19,327 nt of DNA from the NCBI GenBank assembly GCA_016875955.1, contig VGOH01000004.1, forward strand, positions 1-19,327, read 5' to 3'. Shown piece by piece: positions 7,796 to 14,509 of this stretch. Position numbers and translations under genes: made by a program. How positions within the stretch are numbered: the first letter of the stretch is position 1; the number at the start of each line of letters is the position of its first letter. This DNA comes from Chloroflexota bacterium. Lineage in GTDB: Bacteria; Chloroflexota; Dehalococcoidia; Dehalococcoidales; RBG-16-60-22. The notes beneath the pieces were generated by a model. The model searched no databases. It had not been told where the DNA came from and saw only the letters and a program-made list of their open reading frames with translations.

Positions 7796-9079
7796 ATGTC
7801 AGTTGTTGCGGTTATCGGGGCCCAGTGGGGAGATGAAGGCAAAGGCAAAATAGTCGACCTGCTGGCCGAGCCAGCCGACGTGGTGGTGCGATTTTCCGGC
7901 GGGGATAATGCCGGGCACACCGTGGTCAACCAGTTCGGTGAGTTCAAATTGCACCTGATACCTTCCGGCATTTTTTCCACGAAAGCTATTTCCGTTATTG
8001 GCAACGGCGTGGTGGTCAACCCCCGCGTTTTGCTTGACGAGATGGCAGCACTCAAGAAGCAGGGCATGGCTACCTCACGTTTGTTCATCAGTGACCGGGC
8101 GCATCTGGTGATGCCCTACCATATTCTCCTGGACGGGCTGGAAGAGGAGGCGCGGGGAGGCAAGGCCATCGGCACCACCAGAAAGGGCATCGGCCCCGCC
8201 TTCGCCGATAAAGTTGCCCGGCTGGGCATCCGGACCAGCGACCTGCTGGACCGGGATGTTTTCCGCGAGCGACTTTCCGCCATACTGGCCCATAAGAACT
8301 CAATTCTGACCAAGGTCTACAATGCCCGGCCGCTATCGGAGGACGATGTCTATGAGGAATACTGCCGGTACGGCGAGATACTGGCCCCCCATATCTGTGA
8401 TACCACCGCCCTGCTGGCAAAGGCGATGAACGACGGCAAAGATATCCTGCTGGAAGGGGCGCAGGGCACCCTGCTTGACCCCGATTTTGGCACCTATCCC
8501 TATGCCACGTCGTCTTCGCCGATGGCGGGCGGCGGCTGTCTTGGCGCCGGAATCGGCCCGGCCAGACTGGACAAGGTGCTGGGCGTTTTCAAGGCATATT
8601 GTACCCGTGTTGGCGGCGGCCCCATGCCCACCGAGCTTAAGGACAAGGTAGGCAACTCAATACGGGAAGTGGCCCACGAATACGGCACCACCACCGGCCG
8701 GCCCAGGCGCTGCGGCTGGTTTGACGCCGTTGCCGCCAGGTTCAGCACCCGGGTGAATGGCTTCACTCACGCCGTGATTACCCGCCTTGACGTGCTTGAC
8801 ACACGACCCACCCTGAAGATATGCACCGGCTATGAGCTGAACGGGGAGAAAATCGATTTCTTCCCGGCCAGCACCACCATGCTGGAAAAGTGCCAGCCTA
8901 TTTATGAAGAGCTGCCCGGCTGGCAGACGCCAATCAGCGATATCCGCGATTTTAGCAAGCTGCCACCTCAGTCCCGGCGGTACCTCGCCAGGCTGGAGGA
9001 GCTCGTCGCCTGCCCTATCAGCATCATATCAGTGGGCGAGCGGCGGGAACAGACCATTTTCAAAAAGCCGGTATGGTAG
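7796..9079 (+). CDS. purA: Adenylosuccinate synthetase
   Basis: PurA joins IMP and aspartate, using GTP, in the first committed step to AMP. The 427 residues cover the full family length. Key features are AQWGDEGKGK with the catalytic D13, GGDNAGHTV with H41 (both at the E. coli numbering), GTTRKGIGPAF, LLEGAQGTLLD, GTTTGRPRRCGWFD and a C-terminal SVGERREQTI. I chose the ATG at 7796 rather than the TTG one codon earlier because GGAGG (7786-7790) is then 5 bases away. It follows the phosphatidyltransferase by 28 bases, so it is probably cotranscribed from the ino1 promoter, although the pathways are unrelated. Confidence 0.97.
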   Translation: MSVVAVIGAQWGDEGKGKIVDLLAEPADVVVRFSGGDNAGHTVVNQFGEFKLHLIPSGIFSTKAISVIGNGVVVNPRVLLDEMAALKKQGMATSRLFISDRAHLVMPYHILLDGLEEEARGGKAIGTTRKGIGPAFADKVARLGIRTSDLLDRDVFRERLSAILAHKNSILTKVYNARPLSEDDVYEEYCRYGEILAPHICDTTALLAKAMNDGKDILLEGAQGTLLDPDFGTYPYATSSSPMAGGGCLGAGIGPARLDKVLGVFKAYCTRVGGGPMPTELKDKVGNSIREVAHEYGTTTGRPRRCGWFDAVAARFSTRVNGFTHAVITRLDVLDTRPTLKICTGYELNGEKIDFFPASTTMLEKCQPIYEELPGWQTPISDIRDFSKLPPQSRRYLARLEELVACPISIISVGERREQTIFKKPVW

Positions 9080-9129
9080 CGGCAGCCAGGAAGAAAGCGC
9101 AATCTAAAACAAACAAGGGGGCATTTAAA

Positions 9130-9534
9130 ATGGCGAAAAAAGAACCTCTGGCGACCAGGGAAGAGTATGAAAAGCTAATAACGCACCACACAGACATTCC
9201 CCCGGTAGAACTGGTTCCGGGAAATGTCAGCGCACACCTTATTTCCGGCAAACGGGCGACGGCCATGTTCGCTACCTTTGTGCCCAATGGCGTTGGGCCC
9301 CTGCACCGGCACGAACACGAGCAAATCATGATTATCGCCGAGGGCGAGGGTGAACTGGTTTGCGGTGGGAAACGCTATCCGGTAAAAAAGGGCGATGTTA
9401 CCGTCTTTGCCTCAAACCAAGAGCACGGCACCTACGCCTCTGCCAAGGGCCTGAAGACCATAGAGATATTTATCCCGGTGCGGCAGGAATACATGGATAA
9501 GCTGGCCGCAGTCAAGAAGAGCCTGGGAAAATAA
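9130..9534 (+). CDS. Small single-domain cupin protein
   Basis: This 134-residue protein is built around one cupin beta-barrel. The metal-binding first motif is G56-P-L-H59-R-H61-E-H63-E-Q65, and the second contains H99 in NQEHGTY after KKGDVTVF. Such stand-alone cupins can be metal-dependent isomerases, dioxygenases or ligand sensors. Nothing here fixes the substrate. The ATG at 9130 has AAGGGGG (9115-9121) 8 bases upstream; an in-frame ATG at 9073 lies inside the purA end, has no ribosome site and would add 19 basic residues, so I reject it. It follows purA by 50 bases and converges on the nitrilase gene with a gap of only 16 bases. Confidence 0.85.
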   Translation: MAKKEPLATREEYEKLITHHTDIPPVELVPGNVSAHLISGKRATAMFATFVPNGVGPLHRHEHEQIMIIAEGEGELVCGGKRYPVKKGDVTVFASNQEHGTYASAKGLKTIEIFIPVRQEYMDKLAAVKKSLGK

Positions 9535-9550
9535 TCAAAAGACAGCGCCC

Positions 9551-10642
9551 TTATTCCCCCTCCTCACCGAGCCTCTTGGAGAGGAGGTCTATGGCTTTCC
9601 TGAGCTCCCGCTGCTCCGCCCGGCTCTGCTCCAGGAGTTTTTTTATGGCCTCGGCCTGGGCTGGCACACCATCCTGAGCACGGGGCCGACTGGTGAGAAA
9701 TTTTATGGGCTGGTCCTCGTCCATGTTCAGGTTCAGCGAGAGCACATCAAACCGGTTGTAGTGCCCGGTGATGTCGTGCCACTGCTTCTGGATTATCTCC
9801 TGCTCAATGTCAATATCAGCATAGATTACGCCTTCTTTGCCCTCAATGCTGGCCAACACCTCACCGTTCGGCCCGTAGATGGCGCTGTAGGCATTGGCGC
9901 TGGTCAGGAACTGGTGCTTCTCCTCCGTGTCACCGAGCATCTCCACCATTTCCTGATTGATGGTGCTGGTGGCTACCAGGGTGAAGACCTTGCCCTCACA
10001 GGAATGGGCTCCTGCCCTGAGGTGTATCCAGGTGTTCTGTCCCAGTTTGGTAGAAGCGCCCAGGGCCGGGTAGTTGGCTACGTGCACCTGCTCACCCTGC
10101 GCCAGCAAAGCATACCTGGCCAGGGTATTGCTGTTTTCGCCACAGGCCAGGGTGCCCAGCCTGCCGATATCGGTCTCCCACACCCTCATGCCGGAGCCAT
10201 CGCCCCGGGACCAGACCATCTTCTCGGGGAAGGTGGGCACCAGCTTGCGGTGCTTCCCCAGAATAGTCCCCTGCCGGTCAATTAAGAGGTTTGTGTTCCA
10301 CATGGTTCCCATATTGACCGGAATTTTCTCATTTACCCCGATGACCACATAGATATCAGCGGCCCTGGCCCCCTGGCAGAGTTCATCGGTGGCGGGGCTG
10401 GGTATCTCTACCGCTTCTTTGAAAAGTCGGCAGAACCATTCGCCATTTTTTAACGGTGAATCCAGCAGTATCCAGTAGGGATATCCCGGCACAAAAGTCT
10501 CGGGGAAAGCCACCAGCTTGGCCCCGTGGCGGCTGGCCTCCTGCATAAGCTGACAGGCCTTGGCCACAGTGGCCTCCCGGTTGAGGAAAACCGGCGATGT
10601 CTGCACCGCCGCCGCTTTAAACTTCGGGTACTGGTCTCCCAT
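9551..10642 (-). CDS. Nitrilase (carbon-nitrogen hydrolase)
   Basis: Nitrilases hydrolyse organic nitriles to the acid and ammonia. The catalytic triad is present: E48 in AFPETF, K133 in KHRKLVPT and C167 in LACGENSN. The run LACGENSNTLARYALL, then GEQVHVANYP, is typical of true nitrilases rather than amidases of the same superfamily. At 363 residues it is slightly longer than the core, and the last 35 residues are charged and likely helical (EQSRAEQRELRKAIDLL), possibly aiding the spiral oligomers known for this family. The ATG at 10642 has AGGAGG 5 bases upstream. A separate promoter (10677-10705) indicates independent expression. The natural substrate cannot be told from sequence; candidates include aromatic and aliphatic nitriles. 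Confidence 0.92.
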   Translation of the reverse strand: MGDQYPKFKAAAVQTSPVFLNREATVAKACQLMQEASRHGAKLVAFPETFVPGYPYWILLDSPLKNGEWFCRLFKEAVEIPSPATDELCQGARAADIYVVIGVNEKIPVNMGTMWNTNLLIDRQGTILGKHRKLVPTFPEKMVWSRGDGSGMRVWETDIGRLGTLACGENSNTLARYALLAQGEQVHVANYPALGASTKLGQNTWIHLRAGAHSCEGKVFTLVATSTINQEMVEMLGDTEEKHQFLTSANAYSAIYGPNGEVLASIEGKEGVIYADIDIEQEIIQKQWHDITGHYNRFDVLSLNLNMDEDQPIKFLTSRPRAQDGVPAQAEAIKKLLEQSRAEQRELRKAIDLLSKRLGEEGE

Positions 10643-10676
10643 TTTGCCCTCCTAACTCTGGCTGCTGACGCAGATA

Positions 10677-10705
10677 ATTATAGTGCCATATAGAACCACA
10701 ATCAA
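10677..10705 (-). promoter_or_regulatory. Promoter of the nitrilase gene
   Basis: On the minus strand the -35 is TTGATT (10705-10700), the spacer is 17 bases, and the -10 is TATAAT (10682-10677), a perfect match. Transcription would start near 10670, 28 bases before the ATG. The site lies in the 101-base gap after the second permease gene. Confidence 0.7.
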
Positions 10706-10743
10706 TATCATGGGGAAATAGTCTGTGCTTATGAACCGCCCCT

Positions 10744-11268
10744 TTATTCCCCCGCCGATAGTTTATAGCCCCTACGGGCCAGGTAATTGCCCAGCAGCAT
10801 GGAGGTGATAATCACCAGCGGCAGGGAGACCAGCCACCGTATGACGGTGAACTTGATGCCCAGAAATGAAGCCTCAAAGACGGTCATCGGGACGCGGCAG
10901 ATGGCCGCGGCGCCGAGGTAGGTGAAAATCACGCTCAGCTTGGCCCCTTTGCTATACAGGGAGTAAGCCACGGGAAACGCCAGATACAGTCCGCCCACCA
11001 GGGTGCCGGAGAGCAGTATCACCCACAGGTATCCCTTAAACCCCGACTTCTCGCCAAGGTGTTTCTCAACTGTCTCCCGCTTCACCCAGACCTCAAAGAG
11101 CCCGATTAAGATGAAAGCGCCCGGCAGTATTTTAAACATCTCCACAGCAAAAGAGGTGAAATTATGCCAGATTTGCTGGCCGGGGTTGTACCCCATCAAC
11201 CAGGCAACGCCCAGAAATACGAAGTAGCCGGCAATGATAAATACGGTGATGATAGTACTTCGTTTCAC
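10744..11268 (-). CDS. Half-size permease, second of a pair (DUF318/UPF0718-like)
   Basis: This 174-residue membrane protein has about five hydrophobic segments (roughly 7-25, 46-60, 80-100, 111-130 and 141-161). It resembles half of a YraQ/UPF0718-type permease. It is a paralogue of the protein encoded just upstream: both share a KILP...FIL segment (47-53 here), an FPVAYSLYSKG block (98-108) and LGIKFTVIR (136-144). The GTG start overlaps the upstream TAG by one base (TAGTG), which implies coupled translation and probably a heteromeric transporter. The transported compound is unknown. The position at the end of the lysine operon suggests an amino acid or metabolite, but UPF0718 relatives include organoarsenical and metal permeases. 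Confidence 0.75.
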   Translation of the reverse strand: MKRSTIITVFIIAGYFVFLGVAWLMGYNPGQQIWHNFTSFAVEMFKILPGAFILIGLFEVWVKRETVEKHLGEKSGFKGYLWVILLSGTLVGGLYLAFPVAYSLYSKGAKLSVIFTYLGAAAICRVPMTVFEASFLGIKFTVIRWLVSLPLVIITSMLLGNYLARRGYKLSAGE

Positions 11269-11747
11269 TATAAAATCTCTCCGAAGGCAATACCGATTAT
11301 GACCGCCGCGGTCAGGGCGATTAAGAAGCCGATTACATTCCTGATAACGGTGACCTTCAGACCGAAATAGGCTTTCTCTATGGGCACGGTCAACACGCCC
11401 ACCATCATCAGCGTGGTGGTGAAAGCGGCGATGACCATGTAAGTAACACCCTTCTGGAGGAGGATGCCCGCCAGCGGGAAAGCGATGAAACCGGGCATGA
11501 AGGTGATTGAGCCCAGGCTGGAAGCCAGAATAACGTCAATGAATATATTGCGGCCTCCGAGATAGTGGGAAATAACCTCATCGGGCACCAGGTAAAGAGC
11601 CACGGATACCAGGACGAGCATGAGAATAAAAGCCGGTAAAATTTTAATAAACCGCCTGGCGGCTATTTTCAGCGACCGGACTGTTTTTTCACGGCTGAAA
11701 CACAACGAAACGAGCAGGACCAGCCCGGCGACAATATACAGATACAT
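11268..11747 (-). CDS. Half-size permease, first of a pair (DUF318/UPF0718-like)
   Basis: This 159-residue membrane protein has about five hydrophobic segments (roughly 3-17, 36-53, 70-95, 102-120 and 138-156). Three blocks align with the next gene: KILPAFIL (35-42), FPLAGILLQKG (90-100) and FGLKVTVIR (128-136). This points to an ancient duplication of one permease half, kept as two genes. The ATG at 11747 lies 21 bases after the dapA stop, and no clear ribosome site is visible. It is probably cotranscribed with dapA. The classical Cys-rich motif of YraQ-type permeases is missing; the equivalent region reads SITFMPGFIAFPLAG. The function is unknown. Confidence 0.75.
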   Translation of the reverse strand: MYLYIVAGLVLLVSLCFSREKTVRSLKIAARRFIKILPAFILMLVLVSVALYLVPDEVISHYLGGRNIFIDVILASSLGSITFMPGFIAFPLAGILLQKGVTYMVIAAFTTTLMMVGVLTVPIEKAYFGLKVTVIRNVIGFLIALTAAVIIGIAFGEIL

Positions 11748-11768
11748 TTAAACTAATGCCGCTTAATC

Positions 11769-12659
11769 CTATACCGGCAGGTCTATGGTGTACTTCTTCA
11801 GGGTATCCTTGATAATCTGCGCTGTCTTCTCATCCGGCTCGGTGAGCGGCAGCCGCGGCTTGCCTACCCGGAAACCGACCTGATTCACGGCATATTTCAC
11901 CGGGATGGGGTTTGAGACGATGAACATGGCGTTGACCAGCGGCAGAAGGTGGCGGTGAATGGCCGCGGCCTCGGCAATCTTGCCCTGAAGAAAACTGTCA
12001 ATCATCCGCTTTATCTGTTTGCCCACCAGATGTGAAACCACGCTGATGATGCCGTAGCCACCGAGGGCCATGATGGGGAAGGTATCAGAATCATTGCCGC
12101 TCCAGACAAAGAAATCGTCGCCGGTCTCCTGTATAATCTTGGCAATCTGCTCGTAATTGGCGCCGGCTTCCTTCACGCCGATGATATTTTTTATCTTGCT
12201 CAGCCGGATAACGGTTTCAGCGGTCATGTTGACCACGGTGCGCGAGGGCACGTTATACATGATGCAGGGCAGGCTGGTGCTCTCCGCCACCGCCTTGAAA
12301 TGCTGGTAGAGCCCTTCCTGGGTGGGCTTGTTATAGTAGGGCACCACCAGCAGGCAGGCATCAACGCCAATCTTCTCCGCTTCCTGCGTCGCTTCAATGG
12401 CTTCGGCGGTGCTGTTGCTGCCGGTGCCGGCGATAACCGTCCCCCGGCCACCCACCGCCTTCTTTATTTCCCGGAACAGGCGGTATTCCTCAGCCCTGAC
12501 CGTAGTGGGCGATTCCCCGGTGGTCCCGACCACCACCACGCCGTCGCTCCCTGAAGCCAGCAGGGCCAGAGCCAGCTTTTTCGCCTGCTCATAGTCCACC
12601 TCCCCCTTATCATCAAAGGGGGTAACCATAGCGGTAAGCAATCTTCCCAGCTCTTTCAT
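11769..12659 (-). CDS. dapA: 4-hydroxy-tetrahydrodipicolinate synthase
   Basis: DapA condenses pyruvate with aspartate semialdehyde, the branch point to diaminopimelate and lysine. The 296-residue TIM barrel is full length. Active-site residues are in place: GTTGES (45-50), Y135 and R140 in MYNVPSRT, and the Schiff-base lysine K163 in IGVKEA. The start overlaps the asd stop by 4 bases (ATGA), so translation is coupled. Substrate flow therefore runs asd to dapA to dapB within one operon, although dapB is encoded first. Confidence 0.97.
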   Translation of the reverse strand: MKELGRLLTAMVTPFDDKGEVDYEQAKKLALALLASGSDGVVVVGTTGESPTTVRAEEYRLFREIKKAVGGRGTVIAGTGSNSTAEAIEATQEAEKIGVDACLLVVPYYNKPTQEGLYQHFKAVAESTSLPCIMYNVPSRTVVNMTAETVIRLSKIKNIIGVKEAGANYEQIAKIIQETGDDFFVWSGNDSDTFPIMALGGYGIISVVSHLVGKQIKRMIDSFLQGKIAEAAAIHRHLLPLVNAMFIVSNPIPVKYAVNQVGFRVGKPRLPLTEPDEKTAQIIKDTLKKYTIDLPV

Positions 12660-13690
12660 TTTGCCACCTCCCGTGGTTTTATCCAGTCGCGCTGGACCAT
12701 TTCCTCGGCAATCTGAATCGCATTCAGCGCCGCTCCCTTGCGCAGGTTATCGGCGACTATCCACATAACCAGACCATTGGGATGGGAAGTATCACGACGG
12801 ATACGACCGACGAATACATCATCGGTGTTGGCCGCCATCCAGGGGTGCGGATAGAGGCTGATGGCATTGTCATCCAGTATCTTCACTCCCGGCGCCTCAA
12901 CGAGTATGCGCTCGGCATCATCAGGCATCATTGGCGAGGAGAACTCCACCCACACCGCCTCACTGTGCCCGATGTACACCGGCACGCGGACACAGGTCGC
13001 CGATACGGCGATTTCACCGGCATGCATTATCTTCCTGGTCTCCTGCTCCATCTTCCACTCTTCTCTGGTGTAGCCGTCGTCGAGAAACACGTCTATCTCC
13101 GGCAGCACATTGAAAGCAATCTGATGCGGGTACACGTGGGGGATGGTGGCCTGTCCCTCCAGCACCTGCTTGCTCTGCGTATTCAGCTCCTCCATCGCCG
13201 CCGAGCCGGTCCCGGAAACAGACTGGTAGGTGCTGGCCACAATGCGCTTTATCGGGTTCACCTTGTGCAGCGGGTAAAGGGCCACGACCATCTGGATGGT
13301 GGAGCAGTTCGGGTTGGCGATGATGCCGCTGTGCCACTCAATGTCCTCAGGGTTGACCTCAGGCACCACCAGAGGCACATTGGGCTCCATGCGCCAGGCG
13401 GCGCTGTTATCAATCACCACCGCGCCGGCCTGTGCCGCGAGCGGGGCAAAATAGCGGCTTATTTCCGCGCCCGCAGAGAAAAGGGCAATATCTATGCCCT
13501 CAAAAGATTCAGCCGCTGTCTCCATGACCTCATGTTCCTGCTGGTTGACCGTCATCTTCCGGCCCGCCGAGCGGTCTGAGGCCAGCAGCCTGATTGATTT
13601 CATGGGGAAGCTGCGCTGTACCAGTACCCTGATGAACTCCTGGCCGACCAGCCCGGTGGCACCGACAATGGCAATATTATACTCGCCCAT
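12656..13690 (-). CDS. asd: Aspartate-semialdehyde dehydrogenase
   Basis: Asd reduces aspartyl phosphate to aspartate semialdehyde using NADPH, feeding lysine, threonine and methionine synthesis. The 344 residues show the Rossmann motif GATGLVGQE (10-18), the catalytic C129 in NPNCST, the SVSGTGSAA turn and the active-site H242 in YIGHSEAV. The insertion pattern fits the Gram-positive/archaeal-like branch of bacterial Asd rather than the E. coli branch (inference). The ATG at 13690 lies 7 bases after the dapB stop and has no ribosome site of its own, so it likely depends on ribosomes finishing dapB. Confidence 0.97.
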   Translation of the reverse strand: MGEYNIAIVGATGLVGQEFIRVLVQRSFPMKSIRLLASDRSAGRKMTVNQQEHEVMETAAESFEGIDIALFSAGAEISRYFAPLAAQAGAVVIDNSAAWRMEPNVPLVVPEVNPEDIEWHSGIIANPNCSTIQMVVALYPLHKVNPIKRIVASTYQSVSGTGSAAMEELNTQSKQVLEGQATIPHVYPHQIAFNVLPEIDVFLDDGYTREEWKMEQETRKIMHAGEIAVSATCVRVPVYIGHSEAVWVEFSSPMMPDDAERILVEAPGVKILDDNAISLYPHPWMAANTDDVFVGRIRRDTSHPNGLVMWIVADNLRKGAALNAIQIAEEMVQRDWIKPREVAK

Positions 13691-13697
13691 TTTTTAC

Positions 13698-14486
13698 TTA
13701 CAATCCCAGTAATTTGTCCAGACCCAGAATAAATCCCTTACGCTTGACCACCGCTTTAATCGCCAGCAGCACTCCGGGCATATAACACTCCCGGTTAATG
13801 GTATCATGACGTATGCTCAATGTCTGCCCGGGCGCACCCAGAATCACTTCCTGGTGGGCCATAAGGCCGGGCAGGCGCACACTGTGAATGCTCACGCCTT
13901 CCGTCTGCTCCCCCCGACTCACCGCGTCCCTGCCCTCCGGCCGCAGAAATGGCTTGCCTCTGGCGGCCGCCATCATTTTGGCCGTCATCTGCGCCGTCCC
14001 GGACGGAGCGTCCGCTTTCCGGTGGTGGTGCAGTTCAATTATCTCCGCATAATCCAGGTATTTGGCGGCTATTTTGGCCAGGTGCATCATCAGGACGGCA
14101 CCAAGAGCGAAGTTCGGCGCCACCACCGCGCCAATCCGGTTCTCCGTGGCCAGACGTTCAACCTCTTTGATATCATCCGGCGAGAGACCGGTGGTGCCAA
14201 TAACCAGATTGACGCCCTTTTTCGCCGCCACCCGCACCGCCGCCATGGTGGCGCTGGCAATGCTGAAGTCCACCATGACGTCAGGTTGACAGCGGGCTAA
14301 GATACCACTGAGGTCAGTGGCAAAAGGAACGGAGCCGGAACCATCAGGCAGCAGCAGCGAATCTCCGGCGGCTTTGAGGTCCACGGCACCGACGAACTGC
14401 ATGCCATCTTCACCGCAGACGGCCCTGACCACCTCCTGTCCGACCTTACCGGCAGCTCCATGAACGATTACCTTTATCGGACTCAT
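13698..14486 (-). CDS. dapB: 4-hydroxy-tetrahydrodipicolinate reductase
   Basis: DapB reduces the DapA product with NAD(P)H on the way to diaminopimelate and lysine. The 262-residue protein has the nucleotide motif GAAGKVGQEV at its start, GTTGLS in mid-domain, and the family signature ELHHHRKADAPSGTA with catalytic His and Lys. There are two consecutive ATG codons; the second (14486) is preferred because GGGAGGGG ends about 6 bases before it. The gene lies about 20 bases after pnp, with no terminator visible between them. No aspartokinase, dapD-type, dapF or lysA gene is in the window, so the rest of the pathway is encoded elsewhere. Confidence 0.96.
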   Translation of the reverse strand: MSPIKVIVHGAAGKVGQEVVRAVCGEDGMQFVGAVDLKAAGDSLLLPDGSGSVPFATDLSGILARCQPDVMVDFSIASATMAAVRVAAKKGVNLVIGTTGLSPDDIKEVERLATENRIGAVVAPNFALGAVLMMHLAKIAAKYLDYAEIIELHHHRKADAPSGTAQMTAKMMAAARGKPFLRPEGRDAVSRGEQTEGVSIHSVRLPGLMAHQEVILGAPGQTLSIRHDTINRECYMPGVLLAIKAVVKRKGFILGLDKLLGL

Positions 14487-14509
14487 CATACCCCTCCCGC
14501 TGGAGAAGG

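Noticed and set aside
9073..9129. N-terminal extension of the cupin from the ATG at 9073
   Set aside because: That ATG lies within the purA end without a ribosome site, while the ATG at 9130 has AAGGGGG at good spacing.
12782..13579. Plus-strand reading frame of 265 codons opposite asd
   Set aside because: It is fully antisense to asd, and its His/Arg/Gly-rich product has no recognisable domain.
14487..14509. Lysine riboswitch or separate promoter before dapB
   Set aside because: Only about 20 bases separate pnp from dapB, far too short for a lysine riboswitch, and no -10/-35 pair is visible there.
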